A stretch of DNA of 64,000 bases from an uncultured Clostridium sp. (GCA_900539185.1 UQBG01000011.1:39534-103533), one strand, 5' to 3'. Positions 8,360 to 15,835 are shown, numbered from the stretch's first letter. The notes: generated from the sequence alone by a model not told the origin. Made by a program: numbers and translations.

Positions 8360-8427
8360 CGGACCTCTTGCACCCTTCTCTTCCGGGCACTGAGGCTGTC
8401 TGCTATCAGCACTCGTCACATTAGGCT
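8360..8427 (-). pseudogene. Scar of the rlmD 3' tail (older insertion footprint)
   Basis: Reading minus, this stretch encodes DEPNVTSA joined directly to DSRQPQCPEEK. Both halves match separated parts of the C-terminal tail of the intact rlmD at 19449-21185 (DELDLTSA and DSRQPQCPMEK), with about 60 codons deleted between them. There is no start and no methyltransferase domain. It sits immediately downstream of the lipoprotein gene ending at 8431, and an imperfectly connected palindrome (AGAGGTC / GACCTCT) follows at 8350-8368. Confidence 0.65.
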
Positions 8428-8430
8428 CAT

Positions 8431-9396
8431 CTATTCTTCATGATTCAGAATTACATCATCTTCTTCATCATTCCGATAACGGTTGATATCCCAAATCCGA
8501 AGTGTATTGATTTCTCCTGAATCCTTGTAAACAGTCACTGCTGCATACTTTTCGCTGTCGGTCAGCTTATACAGGTATCCATCCGTTCCATATGATGTCA
8601 TATCATTACTTACACATTCTGCATAGGGTTCGCCAAAGGCTTCCTTAAAGGCTTCTGCATCCCTGCTGGTCCAGTTGAGAATATCCTCATAGCTTCCGCC
8701 TTCTCCACTATCAGGCAAAATCCTGTAAAGGATAATAAAGTCCTGATTCATTCCACTCTGTACAGGCAGATAGCCGCTACTTTCACCATAAAATCCTTTG
8801 ACATAGCAGACATGCTCTGCCACCTCTACAGTATCAAACTCCGGCCTCTCCCTGTCCTCAGAAGCATAGTCCAATGTCTCTATCTGAATCTCATATATGC
8901 CTACTATATCTTCTCCGTCATCATGCTTTTCATCAATCGGGCATAAGGCAATATATACTTTGTAAACTGTTTCATCAGTTGTAATGTAGAACTCTGTGTT
9001 CATAAATGCACTGTTATAACCTTCTCCACATGAAGAATTAGGCGTTTGGAATCTTTTATACAGCGTCGTGCTGACAATATCACCTTCAAAGCCGTCCACA
9101 AGTGTATCTACATATTCATCAATATTTTCATCATTTTTAAGTGCATTGCAGAGCAAAGCTTTAACACCATCCTTGTCGCCATCATCAATACATGCCATAA
9201 GCTCTTCAACGGCATATATGGCATATTCATAGCTGTCTTCGTATTCCGCTCCATTTACTGTTATTGCGGCTGAATCATTGGATAAAGCTCTCTCTCTAGC
9301 ATCTTTTATTTCACCTACTTCCATACAGCCCGAAAGTGTAAAGCCAAAGAGCCCTATAAATAAAACTGTACACGCTCTTTTTATTCGTTTCTTCAT
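8431..9396 (-). CDS. Lipoprotein of unknown function (DUF5104-like)
   Basis: 321 residues from the ATG at 9394-9396, preceded by AAAGGAGG. The N-terminus is a lipoprotein signal (KKRIKRAC, hydrophobic core, lipobox LSGC at about residue 22-25), so it is predicted to be lipid-anchored on the outer face of the membrane. The body contains EELMACIDDGDKDGVKALLC, a pattern I associate with DUF5104-type lipoproteins of Lachnospiraceae, and a C-terminal beta domain. The gene lies between two scars of the rlmD tail (8360-8427 and 9507-9654), so it was probably carried in by an earlier rlmD-targeting element. Confidence 0.7.
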   Translation of the reverse strand: MKKRIKRACTVLFIGLFGFTLSGCMEVGEIKDARERALSNDSAAITVNGAEYEDSYEYAIYAVEELMACIDDGDKDGVKALLCNALKNDENIDEYVDTLVDGFEGDIVSTTLYKRFQTPNSSCGEGYNSAFMNTEFYITTDETVYKVYIALCPIDEKHDDGEDIVGIYEIQIETLDYASEDRERPEFDTVEVAEHVCYVKGFYGESSGYLPVQSGMNQDFIILYRILPDSGEGGSYEDILNWTSRDAEAFKEAFGEPYAECVSNDMTSYGTDGYLYKLTDSEKYAAVTVYKDSGEINTLRIWDINRYRNDEEDDVILNHEE

Positions 9397-9506
9397 CTCT
9401 ATAAATCCTCCTTTAAAATAATTTTCATAAAAATTATTATAAAGAAGCTGGTACATAGCAAGCTATAATCAGTTGCAACTACAGCAACCAGAAGTAGCAG
9501 TCCTCG

Positions 9507-9654
9507 TTATATTCTATCTTTCAGCACATACTCCTGAATTTCCTTATAAGTCGCCTTACTCTCTGCACTCGTCACATCAAGCTCATCCAGTTCCAACTCC
9601 ACCTCAACATAATCATCTACCCTTATCGGGACAACAAGCACACCGTCTCAACGG
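9507..9654 (-). pseudogene. rlmD 3' tail remnant at the attachment site
   Basis: Reading minus from the end of the recombinase gene: VETV.LLS (as the last residues of the recombinase), then after a stop and frame change, DDYVEVELELDELDVTSAES continuing KATYKEIQEYVLK, then a stop at 9507-9509. This parallels the rlmD tail at 19600-19760 (VETVVLLS, EVEIELDELDLTSAES, KATYAEIKEYVLK), including an identical 18-base block in the SESKATY region. It is the displaced 3' end of rlmD left at the far junction of the inserted element. Confidence 0.8.
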
Positions 9655-11296
9655 TACTTTCGTTGTCCCAATCAAGTTCTGTTATTTCTTGTCCGTTAAA
9701 AAATACCGGGAACTTGAACTTCAAGCCCTTTAATACCCTTCCGTCCTCTTTTGCTTCCTCATAGATATAAACCGAATCAAGGAAACTCTTGAGAAAAGTT
9801 TTCTTCTCAATATCCGTAAACCTATCATACAGCTTATCAAAGAATAAAAGGAACTGATACACATTATCGCTTGAAATTTTCTCCTGCTTAATATTATACA
9901 ATCTGGTTTCCACTTCTTCAATCAGAGTTTCGATAGATTCCATCTCATCATACAGCTTATCCAAACGCTCCTGCATATCATTGTATTTTCTGTCATAATG
10001 CTTGTCCGATACAGATAAAGAATCCATCTGTGATGCCAGCTTATTCTTAGCACCTATCACCTGCTTTAACTGCTCCTTCAAGCCATCATGCTCTCTATCC
10101 AATTCTTTTGTATCAATGCTGTTACCGATGTGCTTTTGAATCTCTGTTTTGAACTTCGGATTATTCACAAGCCTACGAATTACTTCCTCTACCGCTGCGT
10201 TGATTTTATCCTCACTCCACTGCTTACGGTAAGTACATTTATGACCATTCACATAGGTTCTGTGCTTGCAGGCATAGTAAAAATAATCTCTATAATGACC
10301 GCCGTCCGGATGTTTCTTACGATTTACATTTCCATACATTCCGCTACCACAAATAGGACATTTGATAATACCGGATAAAATGTGCTCATGATCCAGACTA
10401 TGTGTTTTTACATTTGCAACACCAGTTTCTTTTCTCTTTTTATGCGCCTGATTCCATAACTCTTCTGATACAATCCCTTCGTGAATTCCATCATTTAACA
10501 TATAGTTTTCCTGTTTTACCACATGATACTCATTACGGGTTCCCGGAATCTTCTCATTCTTTCTTCTGCCAAAAGCAAGCTTACCGCTGTACACAGGGTT
10601 GTCTAACACCCCTTTTACAAAAGATGTTGAAAATCCTTCTATGGTATTGTTCTGACGAAGTTTCTTCTTGTATCCGCTATTATTTAAGAAATTAGCAATG
10701 GCAGCAATTCCCATTGTAGTATTCACATATTTATCATAGATGACACGGATTACTTCCGCTTCATCTTCTGCAATATGCAGTTCTCCGTTAATAAGTTGAT
10801 AACCGTAAGGTGCGAAACCTCCATTCCATTTACCCTCTCTGGCTTTCTGCTTACGACCTTCCATAGTCTGCACCAGTATGTTTTCACGCTCTATTTCAGC
10901 TACCGCAGAAAGCACGGAAATCATCAATTTACCCGCATCCTTAGAACTGTCAATACCATCTTCCACACAGATAAGATTCACACCAAAATCCTGCATTCTC
11001 TGCAAGGAAGATAATACATCCGCTGCGTTACGTCCGAATCGGGAGAGTTTGAAAACAAGTACGAAGTCAACATTGTCTTTGCCCGCTTCAATATCCGCAA
11101 GCATTTGTTGGAATTGCGGTCTGCCTTCCACGCTCTTACCGGATTTACCCTCATCAGAGTATTCCCCGGCGATAATCATATCTTGGTAGTCTGCGTATTT
11201 ATGTAATTTATCTTTTTGTGCATCTAAGCTGTAACCATCTACCTGCATGGAGGTGGATACACGGGTGTAGATGTAGCATTTGAGTTGGTGTTTCAT
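9623..11296 (-). CDS. Large serine recombinase (site-specific integrase of the element)
   Basis: 557 residues from ATG 11294-11296, which has AAGGAG twelve bases upstream; an ATG at 11341, seven bases after the kinase stop, is the alternative. The resolvase catalytic domain is at about 1-140, with the nucleophile Ser in YTRVSTSMQ, and FKLSRFGRNAADVL and GIDSSKDAGK downstream. The recombinase domain follows (FAPYGYQL onward), then a zinc-ribbon domain with CPICGSGMYG and CKHRTYVNGHKC, and a coiled coil (about 390-470). It catalyses integration and excision through a Ser-DNA intermediate. The last codons (VETVCLLS) are supplied by the rlmD attachment sequence, so insertion completes the reading frame. 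It reads toward the left junction, as expected for an end-located integrase. Confidence 0.93.
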   Translation of the reverse strand: MKHQLKCYIYTRVSTSMQVDGYSLDAQKDKLHKYADYQDMIIAGEYSDEGKSGKSVEGRPQFQQMLADIEAGKDNVDFVLVFKLSRFGRNAADVLSSLQRMQDFGVNLICVEDGIDSSKDAGKLMISVLSAVAEIERENILVQTMEGRKQKAREGKWNGGFAPYGYQLINGELHIAEDEAEVIRVIYDKYVNTTMGIAAIANFLNNSGYKKKLRQNNTIEGFSTSFVKGVLDNPVYSGKLAFGRRKNEKIPGTRNEYHVVKQENYMLNDGIHEGIVSEELWNQAHKKRKETGVANVKTHSLDHEHILSGIIKCPICGSGMYGNVNRKKHPDGGHYRDYFYYACKHRTYVNGHKCTYRKQWSEDKINAAVEEVIRRLVNNPKFKTEIQKHIGNSIDTKELDREHDGLKEQLKQVIGAKNKLASQMDSLSVSDKHYDRKYNDMQERLDKLYDEMESIETLIEEVETRLYNIKQEKISSDNVYQFLLFFDKLYDRFTDIEKKTFLKSFLDSVYIYEEAKEDGRVLKGLKFKFPVFFNGQEITELDWDNESTVETVCLLSR

Positions 11297-11347
11297 ATAT
11301 TCATCCGTCTCCTTCGATTTTACATAGAAGTCTTGCGACATTTATTA

Positions 11348-12895
11348 TTATAAAGGCTTTAACGTAGTAATTAATTTCTGAAACCTATCTAAATTGTAAG
11401 CTTCCAATGTAGAAGAATAAATATGTGTTGTATCAATCAATTTTATCTCTCTTGGTAATTCTGCAGTAGAAAATGCAAATGGTTCTTGTCGTGGATTCCT
11501 ATTTAATCCCGAATTAATATTATATAAAATAAACCAATCTCCATACACATCTTCTTTGTTTTCTAATAACAGAATGTTATATCCATGGTTAGAATTATCT
11601 TCTATTTTTCCCCAAGCTAATATTTTTCTGCCTCTGCACATTGGATATGTTGTCTTCTTAGAAATTGGAATTCTTATTTGACCATAATACTCATAACCTG
11701 TCATTACTTCAAACTTTTCTGGTTCTAAAGCTTCAATAGTTAATTTAAATGTTTGGTATTTTGGCATTTTTATAGTGATTGTATTTTCCGCCCATATTAA
11801 CTTGAAACTTTTTGTATCTATTTCCATTCTACCAGAAGCATATTGCGAGTTATATATATCTGCAAATTCTTTGAATCCGCTTATTATTTCTCTATCAAAA
11901 TATGACATTATCCTTTTTACATAATCTTCTCTTTCTTTTTCCTTCTTCGCCTTTTCTGCTTCCTTATTCTGAAATGCTGTATCCGATTCATTTTGTTTTT
12001 GAACAGCAATTTGAACTAATTTTTCAATATCATTATTTTGTTTTCCACAATTATCTCCAGCTTCTAAAAGTTCTATAATCTCCTTCCATGAAGAAAATCT
12101 CTTGCTTAGGGGTTTTTGCAACATTTTATTCAATAGCGAGACAATTCTAGCTGATATCTGCGGATTATATTTTATTGGATTCTCTATAGCTCCATACAAA
12201 TGTGCATCCATATAATTTCCTGACTGTACCATATATGGATATTGCAATGTAGCTAATTCATAAAAAACTATACCCATCGAGTATATATCCATCTGTAATG
12301 TATTCTTTTCATTCTCCCACACTTCTGGTGCACAATACTGAAGTGTTCCAAATCCTTTAAACGTAATATTCCTTGTTGTTGCTTCTACATATTTTGCTAA
12401 ACCAAAATCAGATATTTTTAATACATCTTCATTTATTAAAATATTATCCGGCTTAATATCACGATGGACTAATACCGAGTTAATACACTCCATACCTTTA
12501 GCCAATTGCAAAAACATTTGTATCAATTCTTCATTTGAAAAAACTTCCTTCTTCAATCGCCGTTGTTCAAGAACATTTTGTAATGTACCTTGTGAAGCAT
12601 ACTCCATAATAATATATGGTGGATATTCACTAAAAGTCTTACCATCATGCATATATTCATAATCTATTACATTTTCATTGTGAATTGTTCTTGCCGTGTT
12701 AATTTCATTTTGAAAGGCATTATATTCATCTTGTGAGGGAAATACATTCAGCATAGTCTTAAGCGCAAATACTTTTTTATCTGTAGTTCTTTCACATAAA
12801 AAAACTTGACCAAACCCACCTGATTTAATATTCTTTGTTACCCTGTATTGATTTCCTTTACCATCTGGCAAAACACTATTTATAGTAATAATCAT
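11348..12895 (-). CDS. Cytosolic Hanks-type Ser/Thr protein kinase with unknown C-terminal domain
   Basis: 515 residues from the ATG at 12893-12895, behind GGAGG (an ATG at 12940 lacks a site). All kinase landmarks are present: Gly-rich loop GGFGQVF (26-32), Lys46 in FALK, HRDIKPDN (144-151), DFG (163-165) and APE (189-191), so it should be active. After about residue 280 comes a charged coiled coil (EKAKKEKEREDYVKR), then a domain of about 190 residues that I do not recognise. There is no transmembrane helix and no PASTA repeats, unlike housekeeping PrkC. It lies between a nuclease gene and the integrase gene, six bases before the latter. Such element-borne cytosolic kinases include phage-defence Stk2-like enzymes; a defence role is inference. 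Codon use is AT-rich. Confidence 0.88.
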   Translation of the reverse strand: MIITINSVLPDGKGNQYRVTKNIKSGGFGQVFLCERTTDKKVFALKTMLNVFPSQDEYNAFQNEINTARTIHNENVIDYEYMHDGKTFSEYPPYIIMEYASQGTLQNVLEQRRLKKEVFSNEELIQMFLQLAKGMECINSVLVHRDIKPDNILINEDVLKISDFGLAKYVEATTRNITFKGFGTLQYCAPEVWENEKNTLQMDIYSMGIVFYELATLQYPYMVQSGNYMDAHLYGAIENPIKYNPQISARIVSLLNKMLQKPLSKRFSSWKEIIELLEAGDNCGKQNNDIEKLVQIAVQKQNESDTAFQNKEAEKAKKEKEREDYVKRIMSYFDREIISGFKEFADIYNSQYASGRMEIDTKSFKLIWAENTITIKMPKYQTFKLTIEALEPEKFEVMTGYEYYGQIRIPISKKTTYPMCRGRKILAWGKIEDNSNHGYNILLLENKEDVYGDWFILYNINSGLNRNPRQEPFAFSTAELPREIKLIDTTHIYSSTLEAYNLDRFQKLITTLKPL

Positions 12896-12989
12896 TTGTA
12901 ACCTCCGCAATAAATATATAATCTCTATTCTGCTAACCATTTATTTGTCCCAACAAGATTATACATCTGTTCCAACCTCATTTCAACAT

Positions 12990-13019
12990 AAAAATAGACA
13001 GCCATAACTCTGACTGCCT
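12990..13019 (-). terminator. Terminator after the YhcG-type nuclease gene
   Basis: On minus, AGGCAGTC / GGCTGTCT stem with two G-U pairs, an eight-base loop and a following AUUUUU. It separates the nuclease unit from the kinase gene. Confidence 0.55.
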
Positions 13020-13083
13020 ACCCGCTAATGAGATATTTGGATTCAGGCATTACCCTTGCCTCTCTATGGCCATTAAGACTTTG

Positions 13084-14160
13084 TCATTCTAATTCTTTTT
13101 CAATCTCTTCTATTGACGGCAAGCTACTCTTTAACTCCTCTGGCAACACACTTACCATCTGATTTTTCCATTCTGCCACACCTATTGGATTCTGATATCC
13201 GGCAAGAGAATACTCCACAACTGTCTTATTTTTCCCTTTTACCAGTAACAATCCTATGGTTGGCTTATCCTCCGGATGACACATTATATCATTAACCGCA
13301 TTCTGATACATATTTAGTTGACTGACGAATCCCGGTTCAAAATCACATGCCTTCAACTCAATAACAACATAACAACGCAATTTTAAATGATAAAATAACA
13401 AGTCTATATAAAAATCTTGCCCTCCTACTTCTAAATGCACCTGTCTGCCTACAAATGCAAATCCTTGCCCTAATTCAAGCAAAAACTTTTGTATATGCTC
13501 AATTAATTGTTTTTCTACTTCAGCTTCTCGTCTTGGAATATCTGTTCCCAAAAAATCAAAGAGATACGGATCCTTAAATATCTGATTAGCCATATCCGAT
13601 TCTAAAGGCGGCAATGCTACAGAAAAATTATTTGTGCTTTTTCCTGTACGTTCCATAAGGCAAGACTCTATCTGCAATTCTAAGATTGTACTACTCCACC
13701 CATTCTCAATGGTTTTATATGCATACCAAATACGACTCTCTTTATCATTTAGCTTATCTAATAGCATACGATTTGTTCTCCATGGTAATTGTGCCACAAC
13801 CTGTTGCACAAATTCAAAATCTGGCCAACACTCTGCAAACTTACGCATATATTTAATATTTCTCGGTGAAAAACCCGACATATCCGGAAAAGCATCCTTT
13901 AAATCTTGTGCCATCCGATCAATTACCTTTGTTCCCCAGCCCTCTTTTTCCTGCTTTTCAAGTATTGCCTTGCCGATACTCCAGTACAAACAAATCATAC
14001 CTTTATTTGCATTTAAAATGATTGATACTCTCTGTTTTTTAATCTGTTCTTTTATTTCATTGATAAATTCCAAATAACTGTCACTCATTTCAGATAAACT
14101 AGGAGCTATCGGAAAAATAACTCCCTCTTTATCTTTTCCCATATGCTTTCTCTTATCCAT
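13084..14160 (-). CDS. YhcG-type PDDEXK nuclease (DUF1016)
   Basis: 358 residues from the ATG at 14158-14160, with TTGGAGG upstream; the longer frame to 14208 would read through a palindrome. The N-terminal DUF1016 domain (about 20-160) shows RMAQDLKDAFPDMSGFSPRN and the VVAQLPW motif. The C-terminal PDDEXK-fold part contains the active-site pattern FYIDLLFYH ... VVIELKACDF (D and ExK). YhcG proteins are predicted DNA endonucleases, often near restriction-modification or mobile-element genes; no methylase or specificity subunit is nearby. It is preceded by its own HTH gene and a perfect palindrome at 14176-14202. Confidence 0.85.
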   Translation of the reverse strand: MDKRKHMGKDKEGVIFPIAPSLSEMSDSYLEFINEIKEQIKKQRVSIILNANKGMICLYWSIGKAILEKQEKEGWGTKVIDRMAQDLKDAFPDMSGFSPRNIKYMRKFAECWPDFEFVQQVVAQLPWRTNRMLLDKLNDKESRIWYAYKTIENGWSSTILELQIESCLMERTGKSTNNFSVALPPLESDMANQIFKDPYLFDFLGTDIPRREAEVEKQLIEHIQKFLLELGQGFAFVGRQVHLEVGGQDFYIDLLFYHLKLRCYVVIELKACDFEPGFVSQLNMYQNAVNDIMCHPEDKPTIGLLLVKGKNKTVVEYSLAGYQNPIGVAEWKNQMVSVLPEELKSSLPSIEEIEKELE

Positions 14161-14175
14161 ACAAAACCTCCAATA

Positions 14176-14202
14176 AATTGTGCCACAACCTGTGGCACAA
14201 TT
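14176..14202. promoter_or_regulatory. Perfect palindrome upstream of the nuclease gene
   Basis: AATTGTGCCAC-N5-GTGGCACAATT, two perfect 11-bp arms, lies between the HTH gene stop (14223) and the nuclease start (14160). In RNA it would form a hairpin just ahead of the ribosome site; in DNA it is a good operator for a dimeric repressor. A near-copy (25 of 26 positions) lies inside the nuclease gene at 13787-13814, over the VVAQLPW codons. Confidence 0.7.
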
Positions 14203-14222
14203 AGTCAAACATTACCTAATAG

Positions 14223-14438
14223 TTATGCATCTTCCCTGTTAACCTTATTTCTTTTATCAGCCAACTTCTCTATTTCTATTTTATATGCCATCAACCGTAA
14301 AAGATATTGTGGAACCCTACGATTGCCCAATTCCCAATCCGTCACTGTCATATAAGGAATTTCAAAATACTCACAGAATTCCTTTCTATTCATTCCAGTA
14401 CTTTCTCTTAATTTTCTTAATTCTTCTCTTGCTTCCAT
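14223..14438 (-). CDS. Small HTH (XRE-type) regulator
   Basis: 71 residues from the ATG at 14436-14438, with GAGGTGG seven bases upstream. It is almost only a helix-turn-helix: RESTGMNRKEFCEYFEIPYM then TVTDWELGNRRVP, followed by a short helix. It has its own strong promoter (TTGACC-N17-TATAAT) and a palindrome at the predicted transcription start (14449-14465), which suggests that it represses itself and the nuclease gene. Pairing of a small HTH protein with a potentially toxic nuclease is the usual antitoxin/regulator arrangement, although that role is inferred. Confidence 0.8.
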   Translation of the reverse strand: MEAREELRKLRESTGMNRKEFCEYFEIPYMTVTDWELGNRRVPQYLLRLMAYKIEIEKLADKRNKVNREDA

Positions 14439-14448
14439 AATCCACCTC

Positions 14449-14465
14449 TTTATGCAACGCATAAA
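14449..14465. promoter_or_regulatory. Operator-like palindrome at the HTH gene start site
   Basis: TTTATGC-N3-GCATAAA, perfect 7-bp arms, lies where transcription from the promoter at 14469-14497 should begin. It is a likely autoregulatory site for the HTH protein at 14223-14438. Confidence 0.6.
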
Positions 14466-14468
14466 TAT

Positions 14469-14497
14469 ATTATATAATTTCCGATAACATAGGTCAA
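14469..14497 (-). promoter_or_regulatory. Sigma-A promoter of the HTH-nuclease unit
   Basis: On minus, -35 TTGACC at 14492-14497, 17-base spacer, -10 TATAAT at 14469-14474. It lies immediately after the terminator-like hairpin at 14508-14535. Confidence 0.75.
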
Positions 14498-14507
14498 TAT
14501 AAAATTA

Positions 14508-14535
14508 AGCTTTGGTAGTTATTTATACCAAAGCT
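14508..14535 (-). terminator. Hairpin ending the mobC transcript
   Basis: Perfect 10-bp inverted repeat AGCTTTGGTA / TACCAAAGCT with an eight-base loop, followed on minus by TTAATTTTAT. It lies between the small gene at 14666 and the HTH promoter. The U tract is interrupted, so termination may be partial. Confidence 0.55.
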
Positions 14536-14665
14536 CACTTCCTAGTTTTTATTCTTTATAAATATTACTTTTAATACTATTTATCACAACTGCAATATAC
14601 TAATTATTCTGATTTGAACGCTCTTTCTATGTATCACATCCCACTCTCGCAGGATGCCGGTGTTC

Positions 14666-14860
14666 TTATGCTGCTTCCAGATACCGATTCGCTAATCGTC
14701 TTGCATAAGCTTCGCACCGTAGTCGTTTTCCTTCTGCATCAAATTCCCAAGTCTCTGGTTCAAACTGAAGCTCGATGGCTATGTCTCTCATAACCAATAC
14801 TCCGTACTTCTCCATCATCTCGGCTAGGAATGTGCAGCAGCGTTCAAATTCCTTGTTCAA
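14666..14860 (-). CDS. Small hypothetical protein of the mobile element
   Basis: 64 residues, starting at a TTG at 14858-14860 directly behind AGGAGG with six-base spacing; the ATG at 14923 in the same frame has no site. The sequence (NKEFERCCTFLAEMMEKYG, then MRDIAIELQF, and a basic C-terminus YARRLANRYLEAA) is helical and soluble, and I do not recognise it. Its place just downstream of the mobC-like gene suggests an accessory mobilization or maintenance role. Confidence 0.6.
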   Translation of the reverse strand: MNKEFERCCTFLAEMMEKYGVLVMRDIAIELQFEPETWEFDAEGKRLRCEAYARRLANRYLEAA

Positions 14861-15003
14861 AACTTTCCTCCTTCCCTTGACATACTGCAATACCACCAAC
14901 TGTATTAAATACATCCGCTCCAAGTGGCATTCTATTCCTATCCATAATATACATCTTCACGGATAAAATAACAAGGTTTTAGCAGAGAAAAAACTTCTTC
15001 CTG

Positions 15004-15348
15004 TCAGTTATTGAATTTTCCTTCGTTTATGATTTCGTAAATCTTATTTACTTCTACATTTAACTTTCTCATATATGCTACCAATCGTTCTTTATCATCC
15101 TCTGAATAGACGCCCGAATTGTGATTATGCACAATCTGATTAATATTGGTTCCTATATGATTTACTTCGTTAATAAGTTCTTTTAAAAGTATCCTTATCT
15201 CCGGATAATCATTTGGTTTCTGAGAAATCATTAACCTTAAGTATTCCGATTCTGTCATATTTGCTAATTCTGCTTTTTTTGCTAATTCTCTCGCATCCTC
15301 GGAACTTAATCTAAATTTTTTTATCTGGCTTAATTTATTTTGCATCAT
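15004..15348 (-). CDS. MobC-like relaxosome accessory protein
   Basis: 114 residues from ATG 15346-15348, with AAAGGAG eight bases upstream. The N-terminus resembles a ribbon-helix-helix (KKFRLSSEDARELAKKAELA, then NMTESEYLRLMI). The C-terminal half (LLKELINEVNHIGTNINQIV, then HNHNSGVY) is the hallmark of bacterial mobilization protein MobC (PF05713), which melts the transfer origin and helps a relaxase nick it. No relaxase gene follows in the element, so the protein would have to work with a relaxase supplied in trans. The adjacent 15367-15835 region holds repeats fitting its target. Confidence 0.85.
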   Translation of the reverse strand: MMQNKLSQIKKFRLSSEDARELAKKAELANMTESEYLRLMISQKPNDYPEIRILLKELINEVNHIGTNINQIVHNHNSGVYSEDDKERLVAYMRKLNVEVNKIYEIINEGKFNN

Positions 15349-15403
15349 CCGAAAAGCTCCTTTCAAAATGTTATATGGTATTTTGGTGGGGAAATGACTT
15401 TTT

Positions 15404-15590
15404 CATATGGAAATTCCATTATAGAATCCCATTTCCATATGGAAATTTGGTATGGAAATTTGGTATGAAAATTTTTTTGCTTCAAATTTGCTCTTCAACA
15501 CCAAAAAATTTATATATGGAAATCTGAGGGGGAAATCGGATTTATGTATGGAAATTCCATTATAAAGTGCCATTTCTATATGGAATTTCC
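15404..15590. repeat. AT-rich direct repeats upstream of mobC
   Basis: Two copies of a block of about 45 bases, at 15404-15447 and 15545-15590, each reading (A/T)TATGGAAATTCCATTATA, a short variable part, then CCATTTC(C/T)ATATGGAA. Each block has dyad symmetry around GGAAATTCC/CCATTTCC, and extra TATGGAAATTTGG copies sit between them. They are probable binding sites for the MobC-like protein or a replication/transfer factor, because they directly precede its gene. Confidence 0.65.
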
Positions 15591-15715
15591 ATTATTTTCT
15601 ACATTTTAACCTTTTCCGACGAAAAATACACCCAAATGATGTCCCAAAATTTATGTAACTAATGTCTTTTGCTAGATACACATTTTGTGGTCACAAGCCA
15701 CTTTCATGCTTCTAG

Positions 15716-15733
15716 TTAGGGGGAAGCCCCTAA
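15716..15733. other. Hairpin in the putative transfer-origin region
   Basis: TTAGGGG-GAAG-CCCCTAA, a perfect 7-bp stem with a four-base loop, followed by TACCCC. A short GC-rich inverted repeat in an AT-rich intergenic stretch next to mobC is the usual form of an oriT nick-region hairpin. The exact nick site cannot be read. Confidence 0.45.
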
Positions 15734-15756
15734 TACCCCTACTCTGTATATAGTGT

Positions 15757-15835
15757 CTCCACTTTTTGGAGCACTTTTTGAAAAGATACTCCATTTTTTG
15801 GAGCCACTTTTGTAAAGATGCTCCACATTTTGACC
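15757..15835. repeat. Three 32-bp iterons
   Basis: CTCCA begins at 15757, 15789 and 15821, an exact 32-base period. The first two units read CTCCA-N-TTTTTGGAGC followed by ACTTTT-G-AAAGAT-type sequence; the third is degenerate after CTCCACATTTTG. Each CTCCA...TGGAG is itself a small dyad. Helically phased iterons of this kind bind an initiator or relaxosome protein. No replication initiator is encoded nearby. Between 15836 and 15996 nothing else is recognisable. Confidence 0.65.

Noticed and set aside
11348..12895. Kinase as the housekeeping PrkC
   Set aside because: No membrane helix, no PASTA repeats and no PrpC phosphatase gene beside it.
14861..14923. Longer ATG start of the 64-residue element protein
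   Set aside because: No ribosome site at the ATG, whereas AGGAGG is well spaced from the TTG at 14858-14860.
15404..15835. Possible CRISPR array because of regular repeats
   Set aside because: The repeats are dyads or 32-base iterons with similar, non-spacer-like intervening sequence; no cas genes are nearby.
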